DNA from: Edaphochlamys debaryana
Lineage: Eukaryota > Chlorophyta > Chlorophyceae > Chlamydomonadales
Length of the DNA stretch: 64,000 nt
NCBI GenBank assembly: GCA_016858145.1
Contig: JAEHOE010000043.1
Coordinates: 771,163 to 835,162, forward strand
Direction of reading: 5' to 3'
Below are positions 1-10,123 of the stretch, in pieces (position 1 is the stretch's first letter; the number at the start of each line of letters is the position of its first letter). The position numbers and the translations under genes were made by a program. The notes beneath the pieces are model-generated. The model searched no databases. It was not told where the DNA came from and worked only from the letters and a program-made list of their open reading frames with translations.

Positions 1-2
1 GC

Positions 3-1158
3 GGCTCGTCCAAGCGAGCGCTGACGGCGTCTCAGATTGACGCGCGCTGGACCAAGCTGCTCGCGGCTGCGGCCATTCGCACTCGGGTACGTACGGCAGT
101 GTGTACGGCAGGGTACAGCAGTAGTCTTGCCGCCACGTGCGTGGCTCCCTCGCTCCCAAAACCGAGCCAACCTCCAATGTGCGCTGCGTCCACACCATTT
201 CCACTAACTCCCGCCCCGCCGCTCCCCGCCCCCAACGCATGCAGACCGTGGCCGCTGCTCGCTACCTCAGCCGCCCGGCCGTGGAAGCCGCAATCGACCG
301 CGCCTTCCCACCGCCGTACGCGTCGCACCCGCACCCGTACCCCGGCGACCACGGCCCTGGGGCCGCATGGCACTCCGGTCCCTCAGCCGCCGCTGCAGCC
401 GCTGCCTCCGCGGCTGCCGCCGAGGCAAACGCCGGCGGCGGCGCCGTTGCGGCCTCGGCCTGGTCCCCGGTGGGGGGCTGGGCCCCGGGGCGCATGCTGC
501 GCGCCTCGACGGCCCCCCGGGACGCTGGGGCGGGGTGGGGCGGGGGCCCTGCGGGCGGCGGCGCTGCCGGCAGGGGGCGCGGTGGCGGCGGTGGAGCATT
601 CGAGGCGACGGCAGCCGAGCATCGGTGGCAGCAGCACCGGCCGGGGGCGGTCGAGGCGCTGTTGGCCCGCTCGCTGGAGCAGCAGGAGCAGGTGGGGTGG
701 CTGGGGGGGCCGAAGTGGTGACTGCTACCCTAACTTCCAGTGTGCTGGTATTAAGCCGGGGGCTGGCTGGTGGGTGGGGTGTGGGGCAAGCGTGGTGCCA
801 CCCACGCGTGACGCCCAGGCCGGCCCTCATTTTGAAGTTACGTTTGACGGGCTGTTGTAGAGCACTCGGGAGCAGCCGCCCAGCCCCAAGTCGCTCCCTG
901 CTAATGCGTTCCCCTTGTTACCCCACATGTCTTGCAGCTCAGAACCTGTGCCTTGATCTCGCTCCCTCCGCCCCGACCCCACCCTCCCTCTTGCAGCTTC
1001 GTGGAGAGGTGGCGGCGCTGAGGGAGGCCCTGGGAGTGGCACTCGGCCGCCTGGGGCCGCTCCCGCCGAGCGGTGTGGGCTCAGCAGCAGGGGCCAGGGC
1101 GGGGACTGGGCAGCTCACGGCCAACCCGGCGCAGCAGCAGCGCCCTCCAGCACTGTAG
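3..1158 (+). CDS. 3' part of an unidentified gene with a coiled-coil C-terminus
   Basis: The gene enters from the left edge, so only its C-terminal part is visible. Exons are 3-86, 245-691 and 997-1158. Both introns are GT-AG and phase 0, and the frame closes at TAG 1156-1158. The first exon encodes a helical stretch (ASQIDARWTKLLAAA). The middle exon is low-complexity, rich in Ala, Gly and Pro. The last two exons join into a heptad-like segment (LEQQEQ-LRGEVAALREALG) that should form a short coiled coil, then a Gln/Pro-rich tail. I do not recognise the family, and no catalytic motif is visible. It faces the next gene (2083-3597, minus) tail to tail. Confidence 0.55.
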
Positions 1159-1670
1159 CAGCAGCAGCACTGGGAGATTCGGTAGGTGTTTCGTGAAGCG
1201 GGGTGTAGTGAGAGTGGTTTTAAGAGGAGGGCGGGTGCGTGGGTAGGGGCAAGTAAGAGTGCACTCGTGATAAGGATGTCATGGGTCAGGGAGACGGCCT
1301 TGTGAAGAATGCTAAGCACTGCCCATGGGGTAGATCCGGATTGGTCGGCTCGTTTCCCTGGGTACTGTATGCTAGGGTACTGAGGAGGGCAGCTACGCAG
1401 CTGGGCCCAACATTGGGCAAGAACGGCATGGCATGTCGTGGCGCATGTGACACGATGCGAGGCGAGAGAGCGGGAGAGGGAGGCGCTTGTTAACTTTGCT
1501 GTGAGCCGGCTGGAGATGGACCTGCACGTGCACGCCACAGTGTTCACTATGCTCTAGTAAGGCACGAACCAGGTACTTATGGTGCGGTGCCAACCCTTAT
1601 TACATTCACATACACGTGTCCCGGCACACGGGGACGCAAGGCCGCTGCATACCCCCTAGCGTCACGCCTT

Positions 1671-1675
1671 TGTAA
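1671..1675 (+). terminator. Poly(A) signal TGTAA
   Basis: TGTAA is the volvocine poly(A) signal. This copy lies about 510 bases past the stop of the first gene and would end its transcript just before the 3' end of the convergent gene. Confidence 0.45.
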
Positions 1676-1717
1676 GAAGGACCGTACGCAATGAAGTTTT
1701 CCGTTCCCCGTATCCCA

Positions 1718-1722
1718 TTACA
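1718..1722 (-). terminator. Poly(A) signal TGTAA (minus strand)
   Basis: TTACA on the + strand reads TGTAA on the minus strand, about 360 bases past the stop at 2083. It probably ends the transcript of the 2083-3597 gene. A second TTACA is at 1600-1604. Confidence 0.45.
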
Positions 1723-2082
1723 CTTCAGCAGATGCAAAGCCTCAGGCCGTCGGCAGATCACCAGCGCCCTGGTTGTAGACTCCAAGGCCCTCATCCTCCA
1801 CCGGCCACCGCCCGTCCGGCGCCAGGCACCATGCATCACTCCCAGGGGTCCTCAGGGGCTCACCAGCTTCTACCCATCCTCCTGGTCATAATAATAAGCT
1901 GGAGTTTAAGCTACGCTCAATGCACTTGCCGCAACACTCCTTCTATGCACCTCCACAAGCTCTGGCGGCATATGGCGCCGCACTTCCTGCGTTAATCCTC
2001 CCTTGAGCCGCGGGACCCCAGCACGTCCATGCCGCCCCACGTACTGTGTGCGCACATGTGCGATGCGCCGTACGCCGTACAA

Positions 2083-3597
2083 TCACGGCGCAAACGCGCT
2101 GCCGACGCGCACCGCCAGCAGCGCGGTGCGCAGGCGGTCGGCGGTGAGGGGCGGCAGGGAGCGGTCCGCCTCCCGCGCCTGGAGGGCCAGGGCGCTGGCG
2201 GAGCCGACGGCGGCCAGCGGCCCGCCCGTGACCCTGCGATGGGATAGGATGGGACCGCACGGTCAGCACGCAGGCCACTCTTTAGTCCCTGGCGCTCTGA
2301 CTCATGCATGGGTCCTGCAGAGCTCCATCGCACACGCTTAGCAGTACTGGGTGGTCGCATGCAGCAGGCTTGGGTCTCAGTATCCCGGCCGCGCCCTGCT
2401 GACGGCCCCCAGCTAGCCCCGTGCGCCCGCACTCACAGCATCTCCTGCAGCCCCGCCTCCCACGCCTCCGCCTGCTCCAGCAGCCGAAACCCGCGCCCCG
2501 ACACCGCCGCCACGCAGCCCAGCGCCGCCGCCTCCGCCACCGCCCGCCGCAGCTGCTCCGCGCTCAGTCCCGCCGCCGCCGCCGCCAGGTCCGTCAGCAC
2601 CTGGCCGCCGCCCGCCGCCACCTCCGCCGCGAGCGTTGCGTCCAGCGCGGGCGCCGGCGCGGCGCGGCGCGGCAGGGCGCCCGGGCTGACGAGGCGGCCC
2701 AGGGTGGCGGGGAGGTGCCGCACCTGGCGGCGCAGGGCGTTGGACTCGGCGTCGTCCTGGGAGGAGACGGGGGCGAGGGTTGAGGGTTGAGGGTTGAGGG
2801 GGTTGCGTTGTGAAGTGAAGCGAGCGTGTGCCTCGAGTCCGGGTCACGGGGCATGCCTCGAAGGAGCCCGGGCCCTAGCGGCCAAGCGCCAGGCGGCACA
2901 CCGGCGCGTGGCAGCAGGCAGTGTACGACAGTGCTGTGTGTGCTGTGTGCCGTGCCGTACCTTGGCCAGGGGCTCCAGCGCCAAGCAGCGCGTCAGGGGC
3001 GCGGCGACTCTGTGGGCGTCGCGCCACTGGGGGTGGGCGGCGGCCGCCTGCAGCGCCTCGAGCAGGCGGGCGCCCATGCTGGCAAAGAACGGGCCGGGCC
3101 CTGCGCGGGCGATGGCACTCAGCTCGGAGAGGAGGAGGGCCTCGGCCTCGGCGTGGCTGAGCGGGGCGGCGGAGGGTGGGGCCTGGGCGGGGCGAGGCGC
3201 AGGGAAAGACACAGGCGGAAAGGGGTCAGGGGACCGGCAGGTTGGAACTCTGGGAAGGGGAACAAGGAGGGCCATGGCATGGTGTGGCAAGCCTCAGGCT
3301 GAGATCTGCAAGCTCTTCGCGCCCGTCAGATTGGGATCTGCCATGAAGAAGGCGGCGGCAAAGCGTGGGGGCAGCCAGCGTCGTGGGTCATGGGCGGAGC
3401 GTGGCGGAGGGCCCTCGGCCAAGGCCCGGTCCCGAGGCAAGGCTGAAGCTGAACATGCAGCCCCAGTCGCCTTGTCTCACCCGTGAGGACGTGTAGCTCG
3501 CGTAGGCGGTGCCGGCAGCGACGACTGCGGCAGCGCCGAGCGCACCGACGATGCAGCCATCGCGGAAGACATTGCGCGGCTTCCTGGCGCCCTGCAT
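2083..3597 (-). CDS. Unidentified 269-residue protein with one N-terminal membrane segment
   Basis: Exons on the minus strand are 3597-3481, 3182-2961, 2756-2437 and 2233-2083, with GT-AG introns. The sum is 810 bases in frame, giving 269 residues. The ATG at 3597 is followed by a basic stretch (MQGARKPRNVFRDG) and then a hydrophobic segment at residues 15-33 (IVGALGAAAVVAAGTAYAS). This suggests a signal anchor or an organelle-membrane anchor. The rest is Ala/Leu-rich helix without cysteines or obvious catalytic residues, including a segment LSHAEAEALLLSELSAIAR. I do not recognise the family. It lies in tandem with the methyltransferase gene upstream on the same strand. Confidence 0.7.
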
Positions 3598-4098
3598 GCA
3601 CGCTCACGCAGCCAATGGTCGGCAGGTCTTGCATTATTAGACGCGAGTCCTAGCGGGGTGCTTACCTCGCGCGCGGTGCTGCTTGCGGGCGACATTGCCG
3701 GGATGCTAACGCGACCTCGGTGCGGAAAGCACCCTCGTCAGCCCGTGAGTGCCTGTACACGCTGTAGTCTGGAATATGTCTGTATTCGGGACAGTGAAGA
3801 AGTGCAGTGCAGCGTTGCGACCATGGCACCGTGCCCATCCGTCGCACGGCAGGTGTCGATCATGAGCCTGGGCCCGAGCCGCGAGGCGCCCCTACGAGGC
3901 GCATGGAACGCACTTCTGCTTAGCGTCTCAGCGAGGCACAGCTCATCCGGCCATGAGACCTGCGCCTCGGCGGGTGTCACCCCTGAGGGGCGCGTGGTCC
4001 TCTGGGCCTGCCCAGCCTCGGCGAGGGCCCCACACTGCCTAGCCTGTCCTTGGTCTCCGTATGGCGGATGGCGGGCAACGCTGGCGACCTTTGTGAGG

Positions 4099-4103
4099 TT
4101 ACA
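4099..4103 (-). terminator. Poly(A) signal TGTAA (minus strand)
   Basis: This TGTAA on the minus strand lies about 150 bases past the stop codon at 4250. It fits as the 3' end of the methyltransferase transcript. Confidence 0.5.
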
Positions 4104-4249
4104 GGCTGGGGCGGGGAGACGGGAAAGGGTGCTGGGCCAACCGTCAGCCCCGAGCGTCCGGATGCCCAAACGGCTACTTTGTCACGACCCGACCCGCCTG
4201 CTGCCTGCCGTACACATGCACATGCACACGCCTCCTACGTACGGCAATC

Positions 4250-6081
4250 TCACTTGGTCATCTCGTAGATGTACGCCACGTCATCCGCGAACCCTGACAC
4301 CCCCAGGCCGTCCCCTCCGTCCCCTGCGCTGGCCCCACCCCCCCCGCGGCCCCCACCTGGGCCCGCTTCCCCCGGCGAGCCCCCCGCCGCCCCCTCGTCG
4401 CCCTCCTCTGCCAGCTCCTCCACCGTCTCCTCCCCCGGTGCTGTGAAGGCGGCCGCGTACTCCAGCGGGGGCAGCCGCACGCGCCTCACCTGCAGAGGAG
4501 GGGGGAGCAAGGGCATGGGCGGGCGGCAGGGTTCAGTGTGTGACCGTGTCCAGGAGGCCAACAAACAATGCCCATATCCGAGCCCGGCCCCGTACCTTGC
4601 TTGCCCTCAGGCCCGTGCTTCCCTCTCCAGGCTCCCAAGCCAACACCCTACACAACAATGACACTGCCTTCTTAACCGCCCTCCCTTTGGCTCCGTCCCC
4701 TCAACATACTTCAGCCCTACAACACTTTTGGCCCGCCCTGTACATCGGAACCCCATCCTTATCCCCGAAGCTCCCCAATCGTAAGGCGCCGAGTGGGGCC
4801 CCCTTACCTTGAGCTGGTGCCAGTACACACTGGAGCTGCCCTCCGCCGCCGCGGCTGTGAGGCAGTACAGGTCGCGGCGGTCGCGCGGGGGCGAGTGGGA
4901 GACGGAGAGCCACACGCCCGGCGTAGTCATGCGCGACCACACATTAGTAATGGCGGCGGAGGCGGCGGCCATGCCCTTTGGTGACGTCAGCAGGCAGTCG
5001 ATCAGGCCCTGGGGGTTCAGGAGGGATTGAGTGTGTGGGGCCAGGCGGCGGAGAGTTGTGGGTGACGTGTCTGGAGCGCCCGCATTGGCTGTAGATCAGT
5101 GGCAGCTTTAAGGGGAAAACCTGAGAGCTTCGCACCAGATCAGAGCTCAAGCGTGCTATTGGCACCTAGCAGTCGACACAGCATGGGACTGTGGGAGAGC
5201 ACCGTCGCGGGGTGGCACTTGGCGGAGCCATGCACACCCAGATGCGCGCCTGTCTCCCAACTCTGAGTCCGCACCAACGGTCCTAACTGTTGCCACACCG
5301 TTTCACGCCCCCATACCGTAAACGCATACCTTGTCAACCACCATGCCGTACTGCAGGCCCAGCTCGTCCACGTCGGGCCACTCCGGGTCCGACACATCCC
5401 GCTGGAAGACCTTGATGCCGTGGCGGGGCGGCCGCTCGGTCCGCTGGAGGTGAACGCGCGCGGGCTCTTCAGCAAAGTCAATCACCGTGATAAGGCGAAA
5501 GCCGCTGCGGGGTGGTAGAGGGTTGTAGGGGACAATGGCTTGGGTTTTGCACGGGAAGTCGTGGGTTGAGGGAGGGCACAGGGGCAGGTGTGCGGGTATG
5601 GCAGAGCCAGGGGCTAGAACCGAGCGCCTCAGGCCCCCCTCAGGTGTGTAGGACAGAGCCGTATGGTACGTCAGGCACTTCACGGACGCCTTGCAGAGGG
5701 GACGAGTGACCCAGTCACCTGTCGTACAGGTCCTCCGCGAAGGTGGATAGGCCCGTGCCAAGCAGCAGGATCGCGGGGATGGGCGGCGGCCAGTTCCACA
5801 GGTGGTCCCGCACCAGCTTGCGAAGCGTTTCGTAGCTGCACAGCCTGGGGCGGCGCGAGCGGGGGCAGCAGCATGCGGGTGGCAGCGAAACCGTGTCGAG
5901 GGGTGCGAGGGGTGCTTGGCGGGAACCCGCTCGCGGGCACCCGCGCGGCCCCACCGAAACGCCCGCGCAAACCCTAGGGCTCCGCTTCAGCCAAGCATTC
6001 CGGAGCGACTTGCCAGTCTATGTGCTCCGCGTTCTGCTCGTAGTGACCGTCCCACTGCCCCTTCTCATTGAAGCCAGCCAT
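4250..6081 (-). CDS. SAM-dependent methyltransferase, METTL13/EEF1AKMT4-like
   Basis: Exons on the minus strand are 6081-6014, 5844-5719, 5504-5330, 5008-4808 and 4489-4250. They sum to 810 bases and 269 residues. The N-terminus (GQWDGHYEQNAEHIDW then SYETLRKLV) matches the opening YW.xxY...W..SY..L pattern of the METTL13/EEF1AKMT family. A glycine motif (ILLLGTGLSTFAEDLYDSG), an acidic strand end (ITVIDFA) and the family-type motif MVVDKGLIDCLL follow, so a Rossmann SAM-binding fold is expected. Known relatives methylate lysines of elongation factor 1A; that substrate is inference here. An acidic, Gly-rich insert (about residues 205-258) precedes the terminal strand VAYIYEMTK. The first intron only keeps frame with a GC donor (TG|GCAAGT at 6013). 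A GT alternative gives the wrong phase or a stop. Confidence 0.8.
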
Positions 6082-6641
6082 TCGCCGGCTAGCTACATTC
6101 CTAGGCCTCAGTGGTACGCTTGATACGTGTGGGCTTGCGGTGTTGTGCGAAACGCGTCGCGAGGCCGGCAAAGCCTCCAACTGGAACGGCCCAATCCCAC
6201 CGGCCAGCATGGGAGGGGATTGTCCGCCCGCGCGCTTTCTGCCCCTTGCACTTTGGTCGTGGTTTGCATACACATCGGCACCCCACGCGTCTAATTTGAG
6301 GCAGCGCGCCTTTGCTCGGCCTGCAAGTCGTCAGCATCAAAGCGTGCAACGTGCTTGAAGAGCTTGCCCTGTGCGTGCTCGCCCCGAACGACCGCCCCTA
6401 CGACGCCTCAACGACAACCTATAGCCGTGCAGCTTGTAGCCTGCTCCAGGACAACCGACAGGCCACCCACGCCGCCGCAGTGAAGCCCTATCGCTGACCG
6501 TCGTCGCGCTTGGGCCTCGCCGAACCCGACCAACCTACACAGCGGCTCCCATACTTGTTGCTAGCAGCTCCAGCGCCGCGCGGTTGAGCGAGTCGCCACC
6601 TGCTGTCGCCGCGCCGTGTGTGTTGGCGTTTCGGCACCATC
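6082..6641. promoter_or_regulatory. Shared upstream region of divergent methyltransferase and carrier genes
   Basis: These 560 bases separate two head-to-head start codons (minus-strand ATG at 6081, plus-strand ATG at 6642). They must hold both 5' leaders and promoters. I see no clear TATA box. Confidence 0.4.
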
Positions 6642-8118
6642 ATGGCCGAAGCCAAGAAGAAGGATGCCCACTCCCACGTCTCCCCCGCCCTCAAGGGCTT
6701 TGCGGGCTCCATCGGCGGTGTGGCTGAGGCCTGCTGCCTGCAGCCCATGGACGTGATCAAGACCCGCATCCAGCTGGACAAGACGGGCAAGTACAAGGGC
6801 ATCATCCAGACCGGCAGCACCATCTACCACGAGGAGGGCCTCAAGTCTCTCTGGAAGGGCCTCACGCCCTTTGCCACGCACCTCACGCTCAAGTACGCGC
6901 TACGCATGGGCTCCAACTCCATGTACCAGTCGGCGCTGCGCGGCCCCGACGGCAAGCTAACCGACGGCAAGCGTATGCTTGCCGGCTTCCTCGCCGGCAT
7001 CACCGAGGCCCTGATTATCGTGACGCCGTTCGAGGTGGTTAAGATCCGGCTGCAGCAGCAGAAGGGCACCTCCAAGGAGACCTTCAAGTACAAGGGCCCG
7101 ATCCACTGCGCCATGACGGTGCTGCGCGAGGAGGGCATCCGCGGCATGTGGTCTGGTGCCACCCCCACCATCATGCGCAACGGCACCAACCAGATGTGCT
7201 TGTTCTGGGCAAAGAACAACGTGGACACGCTGCTGTGGGACAAGCACGAGGGCGACGGCCGCATCCTCACGCCCGTACAGTCCATGACGTCGGGTTTCCT
7301 GGCGGCGCTGCTGGGCCCCATCGCGACCGGCCCCTTTGACGTCGCCAAGACGCGGCTCATGGCGCAGACCAAAACCTCGGGCGGCGTCCGCTACACGGGG
7401 TTCTTCGACGCGCTGGTCCGCATCCCGCGCGAGGAGGGCATCCGGGCCATGTGGAAGGGCCTGCTGCCGCGCCTGCTGCGCATCCCGCCCGGCCAGGTGG
7501 GCTGCAGGTTGGGGTCGGGGGCCGTGGGGAGGTGGCGGGGGGGCGCTGGGGCGTGAGCTGCGAGGAGCGGGGGGCCTGGGATCGTGGGGGTGCCACGGAG
7601 CGGGTGCGGGCCTGAAGGGGCTGGGCTGCACGCGAGCGGAGGGGCATGCGGAGGGACAGGGGGGGGCGTGGAGACAGCGGAGGGCCTGGCACTTGCTCGG
7701 GCTTAGGGCCCTGAGCGAGCGGCGTGGGGCCACATCCTGTTCCGGTGGCATGCAGCTCCATGGGGTTAAGGGGGCCTTGGGCGCCATGGGGCCAAGAGCT
7801 GTGCAGCCAGGAAGGGACAGGCCGCAGCCTTCCGCCGCAGCCCCCAGCCAGCCTGTAGGCCTCACAGCCTGGGCACCTCTCTGCCGCGGGACGCCTTACC
7901 GCCCCAGCCCCTTCCCGTCACCCCACCACCTGCCTCTTCCATCCACGCCCCTCTTGCAATCCACTCCTCCCTTCAAACCTACAAGCCGCGACCCACCTGC
8001 GTCCCCCGCCCTCTGCCCCCCGCCCCAGGCCATCGTGTGGGCCGTGTCGGACCAGATCACCGGCTACTTCGAGCAGCAGTCCATGGAGGCGGCCGGGCAG
8101 CTGCCGGCCAAGGTCTGA
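6642..8118 (+). CDS. SFC1: Mitochondrial succinate/fumarate carrier
   Basis: Two exons, 6642-7496 and 8029-8118, are joined by one phase-0 GT-AG intron and encode 314 residues. All three mitochondrial-carrier repeats carry their signatures: QPMDVIKTR, TPFEVVKIR and GPFDVAKTR. Segments such as EACCLQP, LWKGLTPFATHLTLKY, HCAMTVLREE, MRNGTNQ and LLPRLLRIPPGQ match the plant and yeast succinate-fumarate carrier (SFC1/ACR1) closely. That makes the substrate call stronger than for a generic carrier. It exchanges cytosolic succinate for mitochondrial fumarate, linking the glyoxylate cycle to the TCA cycle. The ATG at 6642 is in a good context (CATCATGGCC). Only one intron, close to the 3' end, is unusual against its intron-rich neighbours. 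Confidence 0.92.
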
Positions 8119-10123
8119 GCGGCGCAGGCGCAGCACACGCAGAGCACACCACAGCACAGCGCGTGCGGGCTGCCGGCGCCGAGGGCGCTGCACGGAGCCC
8201 CGCGGCCCGGCCCCGAGAGCGTGGGGCTTTCAGGACGTCTCTGTGGGGGAGCTTCGCGGAGGGCGGAAGCCCGCGCGAGGCGGCTCACAGCACGGGCGGC
8301 TTGGAGCTCTGGGGTGGAGGGAAGGCCGGACCCTCACACGTCCAGGCGAGCCGAGCCAGTGGAGCTAAGGACCCGGAGATGTGGATCTGGGCCTCGGTGG
8401 GCCTGGATGGGATGTGGTGGGCCTGGGCGGGCCTGCGGCGTCGGGCAGCGGCTGGATTGTTGGCGGCAATGGACGGGGGAGGACAGCACTGGAGGGAGCC
8501 AGAGGGATTGCTGAATAGATGGGGGGCGGACGCACAGTTGAAAGCAGCGAAGGGGGAAGGGGCGGGCGGGTGAGGCTTACACAGCAGCAGACGTGCAAGC
8601 GGAGTTGCGTCTTGAAACAGTGAGTGGGAGAGCTTGCGCGACAGAAGCGTTTGGGCACCTTGGCGGAAGGCTTGTTGGGGGTGGGGACGAATGCAAGTGC
8701 GACGCAGGAGGGAAAGCGTTGCGATAGTAGGGTGCGGTGTGAGGCGAGGAAAGATGCAGTGGCCCAAGGCGGACACGAACCCGCCAGAGACCGGCGCCAT
8801 TGCCGGTCTGGCGGGTGCCAAGGCCGGCGCAGCTGTGAGCGGCCGCTTGGTGAGAGAGGTGTTTTGAGAGCTCAGCTTGTTAATGCGTTGGGAAAAGACC
8901 TCTGAAGAGGTGTGCTGTGGCTTTCGTTTCTTTGCTTCGTGAGGTTCTTGCTGGTGCGTTGGTGTCGAGACTATGGTTTATACTGGGCCAGGCCGGAGAG
9001 AGCCACTAATGTGATACGGCTGCTTGCTCGAGGTGTCGACGTATCTACCGGGGGTGCCAGCGGGCCTCGCCACGCGCTATGGCATATGCTGGGCACATCT
9101 GCTCATACGGGCCGCTTGAGAATACCGTCATAGTAAGACACGGTTTGCGGTTGTTGCCGAGAGGAGAGAGAGGACCGTGGCCGCTGCAGGCCTTCATGCG
9201 TTGGGCGGCCCGCGCGGGTTTGCATCGGGACTGCCTCATCTTGAGAGGCCATACGTTTATGAGATGGCCCCATTCGTTCTGCAGCTGTGGGCTGTGGTGA
9301 GCCTGGCAGAGCGCGAGGCGTCGGCTGGTATAGGGGACCCGGGTGCGCATCCCTGGATCTGAGGATGTCACGTATGGTGAAGTGGTGAGGGTGATTGGTG
9401 GGAGCGGCGGCATGCCAAACGCATGCCGGCTCTCGCAGCACCGGACGCGCCTCTGCAAAGAAGTTGCGTCGCCTTCTGCGCCCCGGCCCTTGCGCTCTTG
9501 CCTTTCTGGCTTGCACCAGGACCCAGCTACGGCCACGTCCCTAGGCCCGTCTGGTCAGGCCCTGGTCTACTGCGCTGTGCCCAGCGGGAAGGCGGGGAAG
9601 CTGGCGGCAGCGGGCTGGTAGCGCGGGGCGGGGCCCGGGCAGTCTCCGTGCACGCGCGCACGTGTTCCTGGCGTGCCATGCCCTCACTCCTCAGCTACAC
9701 AGGCAGTGCCCCCTGCCAAGCCTCCGTTCGCCCGAGAGCTTCCCCCTTTCGTGGCGCTTCTGACCAAGCCAAGCTGCTGTGTGCAGCCTGGGGACATAGA
9801 CGTGCCAAGTCTTGGCACCGTGTTCGTGTACGGCACGTGGTAGTGGGGTATTGGAGGATGGTTGCGCGTGCGCGCTTGCGCAAGGGCCGAGCTTGCAGCG
9901 CCCTTCGTGACTGCTGCTAGGAGCCCGGCGACGCCCGGTTGAAGCGTCAACCCGGAGCAGCCCGACCCGTAATCAATCACAACTACGCGCTTGCACTGCC
10001 GCACCACGCCGCGCCTTACCTAGCCACTCAGGACGATACTGGTGTATCTTGTCGGCGTGTCGAGGGTCAGACCGCGTACTGGTGCTCGTGCAATGTGCGC
10101 TTGTCTCTAGAGGACTTGCAGAC
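8119..10123. other. About 2 kb without a recognisable gene
   Basis: This stretch holds the 3' untranslated end of the carrier gene and the upstream region of the next + gene. No open frame with family features, no TGTAA signal and no RNA gene were seen. The only clear structure is the hairpin at 8780-8815. Confidence 0.5.
8780..8815. other. Inverted repeat, possible 3' UTR hairpin
   Basis: CCCGCCAGA(GA)CCGGC and GCCGGTCTGGCGGG are reverse complements, with a 2-base bulge and a 6-base loop (GCCATT). That gives about 14 GC-rich pairs, 660 bases past the carrier stop codon. Confidence 0.6.

Noticed and set aside
99..860. Several long overlapping open frames on both strands
   Set aside because: All arise from GC-rich low-complexity exon sequence; only the frame that joins by splicing to 997-1158 is supported.
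8634..8867. Frame with a glycine/alanine repeat (GAIAGLAGAKAGAAVSG)
   Set aside because: The repeat comes from the hairpin sequence at 8780-8815; no ATG in good context and no neighbouring exons.
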